Below, one piece after another: positions 1-11,141 of a stretch of DNA of 64,000 nt. Below the pieces are notes generated by a model. The model saw nothing but the letters and a program-made list of their open reading frames with translations. It searched no databases and had not been told where the DNA came from. Numbering within the stretch: the stretch's first letter is position 1; every line of letters begins with the position of its first letter. Position numbers and translations under genes: made by a program. This DNA is from Pectinophora gossypiella (taxonomy: Eukaryota > Arthropoda > Insecta > Lepidoptera > Gelechiidae), in contig NC_065419.1 of the NCBI RefSeq assembly GCF_024362695.1, forward strand, positions 15,686,678 to 15,750,677. The letters are read 5' to 3'.

Positions 1-369
1 ATGAAGAAGATACCTCTTAGAAACAAACTTAGATTACGTTCGGTTATACAAGACGCAATCTTACAGCAACTGCCAATGGAAAATGATGAGAACACTTCGT
101 CAACTTAGAGCAAGTTCGTCGCCGTGCGGTCGTCGACACGTCAAAGATGGTTCTGCCTGAACCGACGTCAACTACATCACATTACCTATCCTGTCTAACA
201 AAATTAAAAGTTAACGTTTCTTATTCGAAAACTACTGGGCCTTTTTTTCATAACACACTGGTAATGTACATACCGGCAGCGCGCTTGTCATTTGTTTCTC
301 TTTATTAAGGATTATGAGAATGTCACATTTCGTAAGGCTAAGCGACTATTCTGGTATCTACACAGTTTT

Positions 370-470
370 ATTTTAGACATGACTTATTGTATCTGCTTCT
401 GATGGCATTAGCTCCTTAGTCGAACAAATGGGGAGTGCTGAGGGCTCTCGGTACATTCAAGACAACTTTG
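370..470 (-). repeat. Fragment of a dispersed retroelement-like repeat
   Basis: The text around GAACAAATGGGGAGTGCTGA matches, with substitutions, the reverse complement of about 9285-9368 and of about 20958-21062. At 9285-9368 it lies just beyond a decayed LINE RNase H segment, so it is probably LINE-derived. Three copies are seen in the window. Confidence 0.5.
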
Positions 471-1483
471 CTACACAGTTCCAATCGCTGGCTACATACA
501 GGCAGTCACACATTTACGCCCTCCGACTGCGGCCGTGTGTACATTTAATAAAATAAATGAAAAACAAGTTTACAGTCGCGATAACACGAGGTCGCGGCTT
601 ATCGCTACACGCCACCCACCACTATAAACTCACCCTTACAACGAGGACATACAGTCGAGAATGTAATGCAGCAGCTCGTCACGCAAATAAATGCGATATA
701 GCCGCCATACAGAAGCAAACAGTGATATAACTTTATATGTACAAATGTCCTGATTTCACTCATATACCCACCTACATTATGAATGATCTAATGGTTTAGT
801 AGTGTTATACGCAACGAACACTCACCTTACGTGCGATCACAAGATAATAGAAAACATCTATAGATAGGTACTTGCAAAAGTTGTATATTTTATACACAAT
901 CCTAGACTCGGATGTCCTAGAATCTTAGACACCATATTCGTATGTTCATTATAGTTCCCTGTTCACCATTGCTTTATAAATAGCAGAAGGTACATGTGTG
1001 CGAACGAAGCCGATTTTAAAATTAAAATGGTTCCCAGTCTCAATATACTTTCGCTAGGGGCGGATTTCCCCTTGCTAACAGCAATTACTGTCGCATCCAT
1101 CCGACTGACGCCAATTTGTAGCAAACTGCACATAAAAATAAACAGCAGATTCTCGTTTCAAAATAATGATACTCATGTTATAATCAATTGAGGGACACAC
1201 GATACTGTCTACAGTCTTAAAGTTCACAAAAAGCACATTCAATTCTCGTAGCGCCCGGCAGTCAGGTCCTAATTTCTTTCTTTCAACTATACTTTGAAGG
1301 TTTCTAGGAATTAGGCTATATTTCCAAGGACAAAACATGCTGTGCCACTTGGTGTATATAGGCAATGTGTATGTACATGATAATATAGATGAACATAGTT
1401 GTGGTATATTTAGCGAGCGCGGGCGCAGCCGGCGACGCTCCGTCTGCCGCGTGTCACACACACGTTCGTTTCAGATAATAGGT

Positions 1484-1499
1484 ACACACACACACACAC
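1484..1499. repeat. (CA)n microsatellite
   Basis: Eight uninterrupted AC dinucleotides in AT-rich non-coding DNA. Confidence 0.85.
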
Positions 1500-3580
1500 G
1501 AGTAGCAGGAGCTCGTCGGTAAATAACACACAAGTTATTATTACACTATTATTAACTATATGAAGCCGTTGGTTATGGCGTGAGCGAAGCAGAAAACAAA
1601 TGAGATCATGGGCAGGTGTAGGTACCTACATCATGTTTGCTTCGTTCTATGAGGATCACGTTATTTTCTGGAAACTGTTGCTACCTGTATGTTAGGTTTT
1701 GAAAGTAATAACATCGAAAAAACTATATATAAGTATAAGTTTGTTATGTACACAGGCTAGTCAGAAATAGGAAACTGACTCCTACCCCTCACCCACCACG
1801 TTTCACTTGAGTTTTCGGTTTCTTTGTAAGTATTGTAGTGTAAAAAGTTGCTAAAAAACTTCAACATGTTTTTATCATCCCAAGCTCTACCCACAACTGA
1901 CTCAGTAGATACTTCTTGGACAAATAATGTAAACCTAAGAATACTTACGACGATAGTTACATACGTTAAATAAAATACTATTTATATAAGTATATCTATG
2001 TAGGTATCTAACCTATTTACTCTATAACGACAGTCAGTTACCGAGAGGTGACAATTTAACTTCCGACAGAAGACCTTGAAACGTGACTTGCGTTACAAAT
2101 ACACCTAACAACAGGAAAAGTCAAGAAAGAAACTATTAACAAAATATATTTTAATAGAACAACTGTTCTATGCAATATGAATAATGTGCACTCTACAAGA
2201 CAGCAGACAACAGCGGCGAGTGGTCTCCAGGTCCGAAGCTGGACAGCACGTTCAAGGCCCGCACAGCTAGGTAAGTATACTGGACCACGTGATATAGGTA
2301 CCTATATTTATAGTTATTGTAAGTATTGTACTGTATCAGCAGGCCGACAATATGTCGACTACTTGACACAAAAGTTTTCACGGTCAGCAGCCATTCTGCG
2401 TGATCAGCTGCCGTATCCGGTGCAAGCTATATTTTGAACACACCAATAAATCAATATTACCATTGCTGTTGCGGTCTGCGAAATTATCGTTGACTCCGAC
2501 ACATTAGTCAGCAACCGATAAACAAAAGTCGATCGCAAGTTTGCAGCGATTGCAATTAACATACAAATTACTGGATTGCAGCAAAAAATAGAAGTGGCAT
2601 GAGTACCGCAGTGACGCGGAGCGAGTGGCGCGGAGGGGGGCAGAGTGGCGTGATCAGCGCTGCGCTCCACCGCTCCACCGCCACCACCGGCCCCACCAGC
2701 AGCCCTCCGCCACGACACATCCATCCACGCACCCGTCCACCGCCGCCCCTCCATAACCAGACAACTATCAACTCAATCGCAGCCAGCAGTGAACACCACG
2801 CTGAACAATTCACCCACAAATGCGCCCAGAGTTGCAATTGCAATAGATAACCAGTTGTAAACTATCGTTTAAGTCAATGAAACATGCCCAGGTAGCTTAG
2901 TACTTAAGTTTGGAGTTGATACAGTATATATTGCAACTTCAGTGGAAGACAGGTAGATAGATACAGCGGTCCGCGGCGAGGGTAGGGGGGGTGGCACACC
3001 GTGCGACGAAGCACGTACACACGTTCTAGATATAAGATCGATGTTTATAAAAAATATAAGGAAAACCGAGAATGCGTGCTCCGCAGTCATTATGCGTGCC
3101 GCCGACGGATCATGCGCCAGCGTCCATCATTTGCCAACATTATCATCAGCCTTATCACCAGTTTCTTCGATACTATTCCTTTCTAATACACCGCCGCCGC
3201 GCGCCGCTCTGCTATCTTGATTTATGAAAAAGTGGAAACATTGTTCATGGTAATTTCAATAATTATTCAAATCACACTCTTACTCACTAACACTCACATA
3301 TACCTACAAAAGAGTAATTTTAAGAAAATCTATACTCAATCTGAAACTGACTAAAGCATCAAACAGGACAGGTATTAGAAAAAATAAATTAATTGATTTA
3401 CGTACTTGTACATTTATATTATGATAGTCTTTTATAGGTACATTACCCTAAATAAAATCACAACAGTTTCAAGAATAAATTTTGACATACCTACCTAATA
3501 AATATAAGACAAATATCACACAATCAACAGTCTGTCAATCATAGCTTGTAAGAAGTAGAAGTACTTTACACCTGATGGTT

Positions 3581-4129
3581 TCACCTCTCAGTGGTGGCGT
3601 CGTTCTCACTGAGGATGAGCGGGTTCTCGTCGATGCCGGCGATGAGCACGGTGTACTGTCCGCTGGCGGTGTTGTACTTCTTCATCTCCTGCTCGAACAG
3701 GATGTTGTTGATGGCCTGCTTGATCATGCTCTGCGTGCGCTCGTCGTGCTTCCTCAGCGAGTCGGCGATGTACTCCCCGAAGCTGTCGCACTCGTCCTTC
3801 TTCCTGGTGCGCCGCAGCAGCTTCAGCGCCTCGCCCACCCTGCTGTCGGGCGCCGGCGCCGCCTCGCGCACCACGCGCCGCTTCACGGGCCGCGTCAGCC
3901 GCGGCTTGTGGGTGTCCGCGCGCCACGGGCGCTGCGCGGCAGCCGCGCGTGCCACCGGGCCCGCGTCGCGCTCCTGCTTGACGCGCACGGGCGAGGGCGG
4001 CGCAGGCGCGGGCGGGCTGTGTGCCGGCGACGCGCCCGGCTCGGAGCCCTCCGAGTGCTCCGAGCTGTCGGAGGCTCGCGACACTCGCGCCTCCTTGACT
4101 GGCGGCCGCGACCGCGCCACTGCTGGACC
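3581..4129 (-). CDS. MADF-BESS protein A, exon 2 of 2 (BESS exon)
   Basis: This is the last coding exon of gene A and supplies residues 107-288 and the stop. It joins in phase 0 to the exon at 10593-10910, giving 288 aa; the acceptor reads TTGTCAG then GGTCCA. The first half is a Ser/Pro/Ala-rich linker containing VKQE, a sumoylation-type consensus. A conserved basic segment (VKRRVVREAAPAPDSRVGEA) follows, then the BESS motif at about residues 221-258 (DSFGEYIADSLR to EQEMKKY). BESS motifs mediate protein-protein contacts in this insect regulator family. From 3625 to 3885 the DNA is almost identical to the matching exon of gene B, far closer than their first exons. Long open frames on the opposite strand here are GC-bias shadows. 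The family call is firm; the exact orthologue is unknown. Confidence 0.88.
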   Translation of the reverse strand, partial: GPAVARSRPPVKEARVSRASDSSEHSEGSEPGASPAHSPPAPAPPSPVRVKQERDAGPVARAAAAQRPWRADTHKPRLTRPVKRRVVREAAPAPDSRVGEALKLLRRTRKKDECDSFGEYIADSLRKHDERTQSMIKQAINNILFEQEMKKYNTASGQYTVLIAGIDENPLILSENDATTER

Positions 4130-5210
4130 CTGACAACAGTACACAACCTGTCAACACATTGTTCCAATAACTTGTGACGAAAAGAATATCCCTTGACTGA
4201 AATGATCGACTTATGTGGGCGAATAATTATTTGTATCCCATGTCTGTGCACTAATTGTGATTCACTTCCACGACTAAAGAATCAAAGCCCATGAACGAGG
4301 GTAGGTGGGGTATTATGGGATATACCTATCAAAACATTAACGGATAGTATAGAAAACAAAGATATTCATGCTTGAAACATAATCTGTCTACCCCACCGGA
4401 AAATAGGCGTGATCTTGTGTTTGTATGAAAACTACGAATCTACGAATCGGTATTCTGATTATTTCTGATGAAACTTGCATTACTCCCTAAGTTGAACGAT
4501 ACTTAATTCAACAAGGAGCTTAGCAATACACACTATTATAATAACCTCTCTATTATAAGGAATTTTCATACAAAAGACATCAACGAGTTGATTGTTTTTC
4601 TTCCATAATGATGAAAAATATATTACAATACACTTTGTACTGTATCCTATTTTTGAAAGTCGCTTAAGGAAAAAATAACTTTAAAAAATGCTTTCTAATA
4701 CAAGTGGTTAATTACCTATCTATAAATACTTTTAATTGTTGTAATGATGTAATTGGCAGTAACACGTGTCTGAACTCTCTATAGTCAACAACTAAATAAG
4801 TAGGTACCTACCTGGTAAAAAGAATAATCTCAACTGTTCATTTCTAACCTACTAAAGGAATCAGAAAGCGATTACTTAAATCGTGGCACCCATTATTCTA
4901 GGCTAGAATTATCATAATTATGAAAGTAGAAGTCTGACAGCACAGTACTTATTACGTTTGTACCGTATGTAAGAAAATGATAATTACGTTTCGTCGAACT
5001 AGTCAGTAGCGGTAACGGAGTGAACTCGTGACCTCGTGAATAAACGCCGAGTACAGCTCACTTAGATAGGTAATATTGCTACAAACAAATAGTCATATAG
5101 ATCTGGAACATTCCCCTCCTGACTGCAACACATGGCGCGCGGCCGAAGCGAGGTGGTTCGTTGTTTGAATTTCTATTTGGCCACGCTCAATCACACTGAA
5201 GCCGCTACTA

Positions 5211-6350
5211 TACAGGGTGTAACGGAAGGGGGGTATCAAGCCGAAAGGGGACAAAACTATACCTTATGTAGATCTTATCTGCAAAATTTCAATTAAAAAA
5301 AAACACTTTTGATATTTTTTTCAATTTCAGTTAAAAAAATATTTTAATATTTCCAGCATGTAAAAAACACGGCACAGCACTATTGAGGTCACTGTTCTTA
5401 ATCCACTCAAATATTGGCACTACACAAATCTCCTAGCGCGTCCTGGTCGCCTGGTACTCGCGGCGCTCGCACGGCCGCGATAGGTACGAAATTCGAGCGG
5501 GCGGCGGCTTTGGCGGCAACGTCAAAAGGAGTCGGCGGCCGATTGGAACAATCCGAGTCGGCGGCACGTCGGCGACTGTAACAAACAAGAATGACACTAA
5601 AGCATCTAATAATTGGAGTCATTTTGCTTTGACAACTATTCTCACATTATTTTATGACGTGTAAAATAAGTTAAAATTACCTACTTGTTTAGGTAAGGTA
5701 TTTAATTTAATAGTAAATAGGAAAAAAAGTGTGAAAGTGTGGGTAAGTAGGTAGGTAATTAATAATTAGACTTACGTTTTACAAGAAAGGTTCGAAATGT
5801 CGTCATCCCCGTTCGATGCACAGACCTGCCGCTTCATCTGTCCACAACACTTTCGAAGCAAAGTCTGGTGAGCTTTCCACTTGAACTCGGTACCATTCTC
5901 AGAATGCCACACGAGGTAAATAATCAGCAGGAATTAGCTCGGGCGTACGTTGCATGTGGTAAGGTTCGCGTGGTAGTCCTTGGGTTGGCTGCACGGCTAG
6001 TACGGCTTCTTCAAACTCCGGATCACGGGTCGCCGAGCGGCCAGTCTCGGATGACGCGTGGAAAGAGCCCGTTAAATGCAGTAGGCGATTGACCATTTTC
6101 CTGAAGCAATGCAGTGAAGGCAGTTGCCTGGCTTCATCAGCTGGTCTACCTTCTATGAATCGCTGATACAAGTTCCGTGCTTCACTTAAGTTGCCATCGC
6201 CGGCACCCACACACATCATCATTTCATAATAACCTACATTACTCAAAGACACCTCGAACTATCACTGATCACAGTTATCACAACAAATCCAAATTTCGAA
6301 CTTCACTCCACAGATAGTAAACAAGCACTGACAAATAATTTGACAGTTTA
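5211..6350 (-). mobile_element. Decayed DNA transposon with a TACAGGGTGTAAC terminus
   Basis: The low-coordinate end starts at TACAGGGTGTAACGGAAG. About 40 bp of a similar terminus recurs inverted at 10395-10451, ending ACACCCTGTA, so this is a dispersed family. The interior holds a minus-strand transposase remnant (5790-6252) and a GC-rich segment (5430-5580). The upper boundary is estimated only. The link between this terminus and the transposase is inferred from proximity. Confidence 0.5.
5790..6252 (-). pseudogene. Transposase remnant: helix-turn-helix plus start of DDE region
   Basis: The frame from 6252 to 5899 reads YYEMMMCVGAGDGNLSEARN, then LYQRF, GRSATRDPEFEEAVL and PADYLPRVAF. This is the layout of the helix-turn-helix domain (DUF4817-like) found in many insect transposase-derived genes. 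It breaks at a stop after PRVAF. In another frame PDFASKVLWTDEA follows, which resembles the block around the first catalytic Asp of DDE transposases. It is therefore frameshifted and dead. It sits inside the intron of gene A on the same strand. Family assignment is from memory of the motif pattern. Confidence 0.6.
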
Positions 6351-6654
6351 CTTTCGTGTGCATGTTTCTATCTCTTTTGGAATGCTAGTATCCTGGTACT
6401 TAAGGGTGTGTTATTTCTTTGTGCGCAATAAAATATTTTTATGGTATTGTTTGAATGAATGAATGAATGTATTGTATTTTATGAAAGTAGGTACGTATTT
6501 TACTTTGAACCTAGAAAAGTAAAAAAGTCGTTTATCTAATAAGGATCACCCGCGCTCACACTCTGGCACTAACACAGAATTGCCACGTTTCTTCGCAAAT
6601 ATCCCGCGCAATAGCAGAAGGCGAAATTAATCTGTCAATAATAAGACATACTAT

Positions 6655-6810
6655 CACTCTGCCCGTATCCCTAATGGGGTGGGCAGAGTCACAAGAACAT
6701 CCCATTAGCGGTACGAGCATGATAATTATTTATGTACCTATGTTATGATTACTTGTGGCTCTGTCTGCCCCATAAGAGATAAAGGCGTGATATTATGTAT
6801 GTATGTTTGG
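6655..6810. repeat. Dispersed repeat family Y
   Basis: This copy contains CCCGTATCCCTAATGGGG and, further on, an inverted version (CCCCATAAGAGATAAAGGCG). Related short versions occur near 7860, 7920, 9900, 22115, 27605, 30975, 37475 and 38005. Such fragments are common in lepidopteran non-coding DNA. The class is not determined. Confidence 0.5.
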
Positions 6811-7429
6811 TACGGGCATGTAGCGATACGAGCGTGTAGTGGTAAGTGAAATTCCGCAGTCTCTGCCTACTCCAATGGGAAAAAGGCGTGATGTTATTGT
6901 TCACTGTTGGATAATACACGACTACAATTTAGGAAGGAAAAAAAATACAAAAAAAAAAATATTTTTTATCATGGTTAATGATAACTTCCCCTTAACAGCA
7001 CCGCCATTTTGAATTTCGGGTGCACTAGGGCTTGCCGATGAAAAAATGTCTATCGATAATCTATCCCGACCGAGAGTCGATCGATAGCAAGACTATTGAT
7101 AACTCGGAAAGTGGGAACATTTTCGATTTTATTACCTAAGTGCAATACAATCGATAGTATCGTTGCGGATTAATAACAAACTATCGATAATTTTGCCCTC
7201 AGTCAGTAGTATTGCTACACTCCGATAGTATGGTTATTTTGAGTGGGCTGATTGTCTAAACTGAATTTCAATAACTCAAAAGTCCATGGATTTAGATTTT
7301 TTGAAAAGCTATTTTTTTATTTCTACCAATCAAAATCGTAGTTGAAAATGATTATGATCGATAATCGATACTGAACTATCGATAGTTTGAAACACTAGCG
7401 TGCCTTTTTCTATTCGCGAGCCCTGGCAT

Positions 7430-7650
7430 CCTGGTACAGGGTATAAATCCCATTAACTGTCCCAATGCAATTTGCAATTCCGTGCTTCGGAAGGCACGGT
7501 TGGTCCCGGTGACTACTTACTCATGTAAGAAAGTAGTTATTACATGAGTCATGTCAGGGGCCTCTGGCGGCTCAATAGTTACCCTGACACCAGGGTTGAT
7601 GAGGTTGGTAATCCACCTCACAACCCACACGATAGAAAGATTTAAAAAAA
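7430..7650. repeat. Dispersed repeat family Z, fullest copy
   Basis: Key blocks are GTGCTTCGGAAGGCACG, GGGCCTCTGGCGGCTCAAT and CCAGGGTTGATGAGGTTGG, followed by AATCCACCTCAC. Partial or inverted copies occur at about 9955-10110, 19890-19930, 20200-20250, 23640-23710, 25365-25430 and 33345-33435. No open frame is evident. It may be SINE-like or a LINE tail, unresolved. Confidence 0.55.
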
Positions 7651-7916
7651 TACTGTTATGTGTTTTTAATTCCTTGTACGCAATAAAGTATTATTGTATT
7701 GTACGAAAGTACTTATTTTAAGATTACTTTTACCATGTCATAGTAAAAGTAAAGTTATGTTAGGTAGGTACTTTACTTGAGAAATTGATTTTGTCTTTAC
7801 TATGTTGTAAACGTAACATTAATGTCTCGTTAATAAGATACACAATCACTTGCAGCTGCTCGTATCCCTAATGGGGTGGGCAGAGCCATAAGTAATCAGA
7901 ACATACTAACATAATA

Positions 7917-8215
7917 TCACGCCCGTATCACTAAGGGGTAGGCAGTCACAACGGTACTTGAGAAATTTATTTTGCTTTTACTATGTTGTAAATCCCCAAG
8001 GAATTCTAAGAAGCCTCTGACGTTGCCGGTCGCCTCAGGGAGGCACCCCGTCTGGCCAAGGTGCCGGACCCGGTAGTTGGCGGCTCCTTCACACTCCAGT
8101 AGCACATGGGCCGCTGTCTCGTCCATGCAGGTTCTGCACAGGGGCTTGTCGGTGACACCTAGTGTAAACAGATGTTTGTTGATATCACCGTGACCACACA
8201 GCTACACCTGCTACC
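7917..8215 (-). pseudogene. LINE (non-LTR retrotransposon) C-terminal fragment
   Basis: The minus strand reads LCGHGDINKHLFTLGV, then a Cys-rich block with CRTC, DETAAHVLLEC and later RGFLEFLGDL. This is the zinc-finger-like tail that follows the RNase H domain in many insect non-LTR retrotransposon polyproteins. It is short and cut off upstream by an opposite-strand reverse transcriptase fragment, so it is a dead piece. It lies within the intron of gene A. Confidence 0.65.
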
Positions 8216-8349
8216 TGCAGCTGTTACCTGTATTAGTGGAGACCTCTTCACATTTAGAATTCTTTTGGAGAGACAACTATTGATGTTGGGTAGTGCCAAC
8301 TTAGCCTGCCTGCATTTATTTACGGTGGTTCATAGTCTGGTGTGTTTGT

Positions 8350-8975
8350 TCATTCCCAAATACCCTAATACCGAACTAGCTTTATTTGCGGATGATACAG
8401 CCATCTATTCTTCGTGCCGTGGTCGAGTTATGATGACCGGAATTCTCCAACGCGCCAATGCCTTGGGCAAGTAGTTTCGCAAATGGAGAATCAAGGTAAA
8501 CCCGGAGAAAAGTGCAGCGGTGTACTTTTCAAAGGGCTATTATAATACGTCACGGTCACGCTGTCAACTTAAGTCATCAAGATGTCTGGCAAGCCGATCC
8601 CTTGGGAGGAGCAAGTCAAATATCTCGGCGTAGTCTTAGATAGACGTCTTACTTTCAAGGCCCATATCAAACGTGTGCGCGATCGCGCCACGTTTGTAAT
8701 GGGCCGTGTTCATTGTCTCCTTAACAAGCGTAGTAAATTATCCCTTTGGAATCTACACGACTTGCATCCGTCCGATCATGACCTATGCAGGGGTAGTTTT
8801 CGCTCACGCGAGTCTCTCTCAAATCCACCGTCTACAGGAAATACAAAATCGTTCGTGGTTCCATCGCAATGAAAATCTGCACATTGACCTAAGTCTGCCA
8901 ACCATTGCCCAATGGCTCAAATTAGTTTTTTTGATTCTGCTCCGCACCAACCAAATCCCCTGGTAGTTGCGGCTT
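8350..8975 (+). pseudogene. Jockey-like LINE reverse transcriptase fragment
   Basis: TELALFADDTAIYSS, with the FADD catalytic box at 8385-8396, is followed after a stop by FRKWRIKVNPEKS. WEEQVKYLGVVLDRRLTF then leads into an arm with NKRSKLS and, in a shifted frame, RPIMTYAGVVFAHAS. This order is the palm and thumb of a jockey-clade reverse transcriptase. Stops and frameshifts show it is dead. It runs opposite to the LINE pieces on both sides. Confidence 0.8.
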
Positions 8976-9239
8976 CCGAATACATCCCGCTTAGGAACGG
9001 TACTGAATAGCATCGGCGTCCGAAGTATGTAATACGATCCCGACGACCCGATTACTCTAGCCATAGAATCAGCCAATCAGCTCGCGACAACAAACATTTC
9101 AGGACCCCGATACCGACACCGCCGGCGTGGTCGACGACTTCCCTCAATCAGCGCTTATCGCTATCGACTTACTAGGGTCGTTTAATTCTTTCAAATATTT
9201 TTCCTCTCAGACGACGCCCTGAGCCGAGGTTCGCGCCCA

Positions 9240-9545
9240 ACTGGGCACCCTCAGGCCTGTTGTCTTAAACGTTGTACCGGGTGAGAGCCTTCAGCGCTCC
9301 CCATTTGTCCGGCCAAGTAGTTAATGTCATTTGCGGCAAAACTTCGATAAGTCACGTCAAAAAAAGGTGTGTTTGTTGGCTGCTCTCGTTCGTAGCAGCG
9401 AGCGGACCTGTCCGAATGAGATCGGCAATATCGGTTCCGGACCGATGGCTGTTACCTCCCGTTCCCCTTCTGGCCAACTCGTCCGCCGCGTCGTTACCTC
9501 TTGAATCACTGTGTCCTTTGATCCATTGTAAAGTGAGGTGTTAGT
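9240..9545 (-). pseudogene. LINE RNase H domain fragment
   Basis: Read on the minus strand from 9540: LQWIKGHSDSRGNDAADELA then RRGTGG, the C-terminal part of a retroelement RNase H with the conserved WIKGHS and GNDAADELA blocks. The frame ends at a stop near 9370, followed by the repeat seen also at 370-470 and 20958-21062. It is probably part of the same element as 7917-8215, now separated from it by the plus-strand reverse transcriptase piece. Confidence 0.7.
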
Positions 9546-9954
9546 ATTTGCACACCTTAGTCAGTGATTGGTGGTAACTGTGTATGAGTAGTAGTAGTTG
9601 TTTAGGGCCTGCAAAACTCTGAAAGTATTCTAATGAAACTGTCCCGTACCTAGCTAGCCATGAACGCATTCGCCGCTAGTGTGATGCCCATTTGACCTGG
9701 ATGACGGTGTTAAGGGAGCCTGATATTACGTAATCATAAAATAAAGCATACTACACAAGGAGACGAGATGCATTGTAAAGTACATTTCTTTATCAACTAT
9801 TAATGTAGGTAATCGACTACATTTTTGGACAAAACTTGTACAACAAAGTGACTCTGCCCATCTCAGTAGCGCAGTAAGTGTGATATTAGATATGTGTAAT
9901 TACTTGTAGCTCTGTCTGGTCCATTAGGGATAAAGCCGTGATTTATGTATGTTC

Positions 9955-10110
9955 ACATCTTGTTCTATCCTATTGGTTGTGAGGTGGATAACCAACCTCG
10001 TCAATCCTGGTGCGAGGGTTATTATTGAGCCGCCAAATGCCCCTGACATGGCTCATGTAACGACTACTTATTACATCAGTAAGCAGTAACCGGGACCAAT
10101 GCCCATTGTT
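9955..10110. repeat. Dispersed repeat family Z, inverted copy
   Basis: TTGTGAGGTGGATAACCAAC and TTGAGCCGCCAAATGCCCCT are the reverse complement, with changes, of the blocks at 7540-7630. Confidence 0.55.
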
Positions 10111-10379
10111 TTTTTAACTATTGTGTCTGGAAATCTTGGCCTCACAAGGATGAAACAAAACAATTTAAAAAATATTGATTAATATGGCCATCACTGGCAC
10201 GTTTACCCTTTACTAGGGCAGGCATAAATAAAAGAGGTGGTAGCTGTTCACTCAAAAGTTAAATACCTTGAACAGCTGATTGCTACGTAGTGTTGTGCAA
10301 ATTTGAATTTATTACATGAAGACCTGGAATTCAATTGCTCATAACTAATGCAAATATGAATTTAGGCGGCCAATACTCT

Positions 10380-10451
10380 CGCATGTGATTTGTAGATAGT
10401 GACAGAGTAGGCACACTTCGGGTTGATACCCCCGTTCCGTTACACCCTGTA
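10380..10451 (+). repeat. Terminal fragment of the ACACCCTGTA transposon family
   Basis: CACTTCGGGTTGATACCCC and CGTTACACCCTGTA are the reverse complement, with changes, of 5211-5260. Only the end of the element is recognisable. It lies about 140 bp from exon 1 of gene A. Confidence 0.5.
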
Positions 10452-10592
10452 GAGGCCGCTGTACACATGTGTGCTGTGGTCGCAACGAATTGCTCGCCGC
10501 CGCCGCGCGCCGCCGGGCCAACGTCAATGTGAACAAATCCCAATCTTCATTGGTATTGGCATTGTTTACGTACGAATCAATTAGTGTTTTAC

Positions 10593-10910
10593 CTGCTTGG
10601 TAAGCGCGTCGCCAGAGTCGTTGTCGAGGTGTGTGGGCAGGAAGCTCATGTATGGGTACAGGAACCAGTTGGAGTAGCCGCCGGCGCGGATCTTGCTCTT
10701 CTCGCGGCGGTGCGACGCGAACAAAGAGTTGAGCTTCTTGCGCAGGTCGGAGATGTCGCACTCGAACATGCCGGCCAGCTCTCGCCACGTCTCGTACTTG
10801 AGCGTCTGCACGCGGTACATCTCGTGTGAGGAGTCCCACAGCTCCGGCCGCTTCTGGTACTCCTGCATGAGCCGGATGACGAGGTCGTTGGTCCACTCGA
10901 GGTCGCCCAT
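10593..10910 (-). CDS. MADF-BESS protein A, exon 1 of 2 (MADF exon)
   Basis: This is the first coding exon, 106 codons from ATG at 10910, ending CAG before the donor GTAAAA (phase 0). It encodes an almost complete MADF domain (Myb/SANT-like DNA-binding fold) at about residues 9-97. Visible blocks are LVIRLMQEYQKRPELWD, LKYETWRELAGMF, DISDLRKKLNSLFASHRREK and WFLYPYMSFLPTHL; these match the conserved aromatic and basic positions of the family. Unlike gene B it has no intron inside the domain. The start is chosen because it is the first ATG in frame and the N-terminus aligns with MAELEWT of gene B. The likely role is a nuclear, sequence-specific regulator with its BESS motif in exon 2 (3581-4129). 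The target is unknown. Confidence 0.88.
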
Positions 10911-11141
10911 GGTTGGGGCGGCGCACGGCGCGAACGCTCGTTCGTGTCGCTCGGCACGTGTTCGCGGGCGCGCGGCGCGAACAGACTGCGGGCGGGGCGG
11001 CGGCGGCGGCGCGCTCGGCGGCGCTCGGCCGCGTTCGACTCAGTTCGCCCCCGCTCGGCTCGCGGACGGACGGCGAGCGCGCCGCGCCGCCGAGTGACCT
11101 TCACGTGCCCTCACCTCACCGCGCTGTCGCACTCGTGTACT
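10911..11141 (-). promoter_or_regulatory. Gene A promoter / 5' UTR, GC-rich
   Basis: A GC-rich block lies immediately upstream of the ATG, in contrast to the AT-rich DNA beyond 11150. A TCAGT initiator match on the minus strand puts a possible start near 11141, giving a 5' UTR of about 230 nt. No TATA box is evident. The start site is inference. Confidence 0.4.

Larger units (their letters stand above)
1..3580. other. Non-coding flank downstream of gene A
   Basis: No convincing exon is visible on either strand. The stretch is mostly AT-rich. It holds a short retroelement-like fragment near 370-470, a CA microsatellite near 1484, and a GC-rich island at about 2590-2765. A 128-codon open frame on the minus strand (1075-1461) has no recognisable domain and no supporting splice context, so it is not called. 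The 3' UTR of gene A probably lies in the last few hundred bases, but I found no clear polyadenylation signal. Confidence 0.5.
4130..10592. other. 6.5-kb intron of gene A, filled with decayed mobile elements
   Basis: This intron separates the MADF and BESS exons of gene A. It contains a decayed DNA transposon (about 5211-6350), several lepidopteran-type dispersed repeats, and a jumbled LINE region (7917-9545). Three AT-rich parts (4150-5200, 6350-6650, 7000-7400) hold nothing I recognise. No intact gene is nested here. Confidence 0.75.

Noticed and set aside
1075..1461. 128-codon minus-strand open frame
   Set aside because: No recognisable domain, no splice partner, low-complexity neighbourhood. 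Possibly a repeat fragment or chance.
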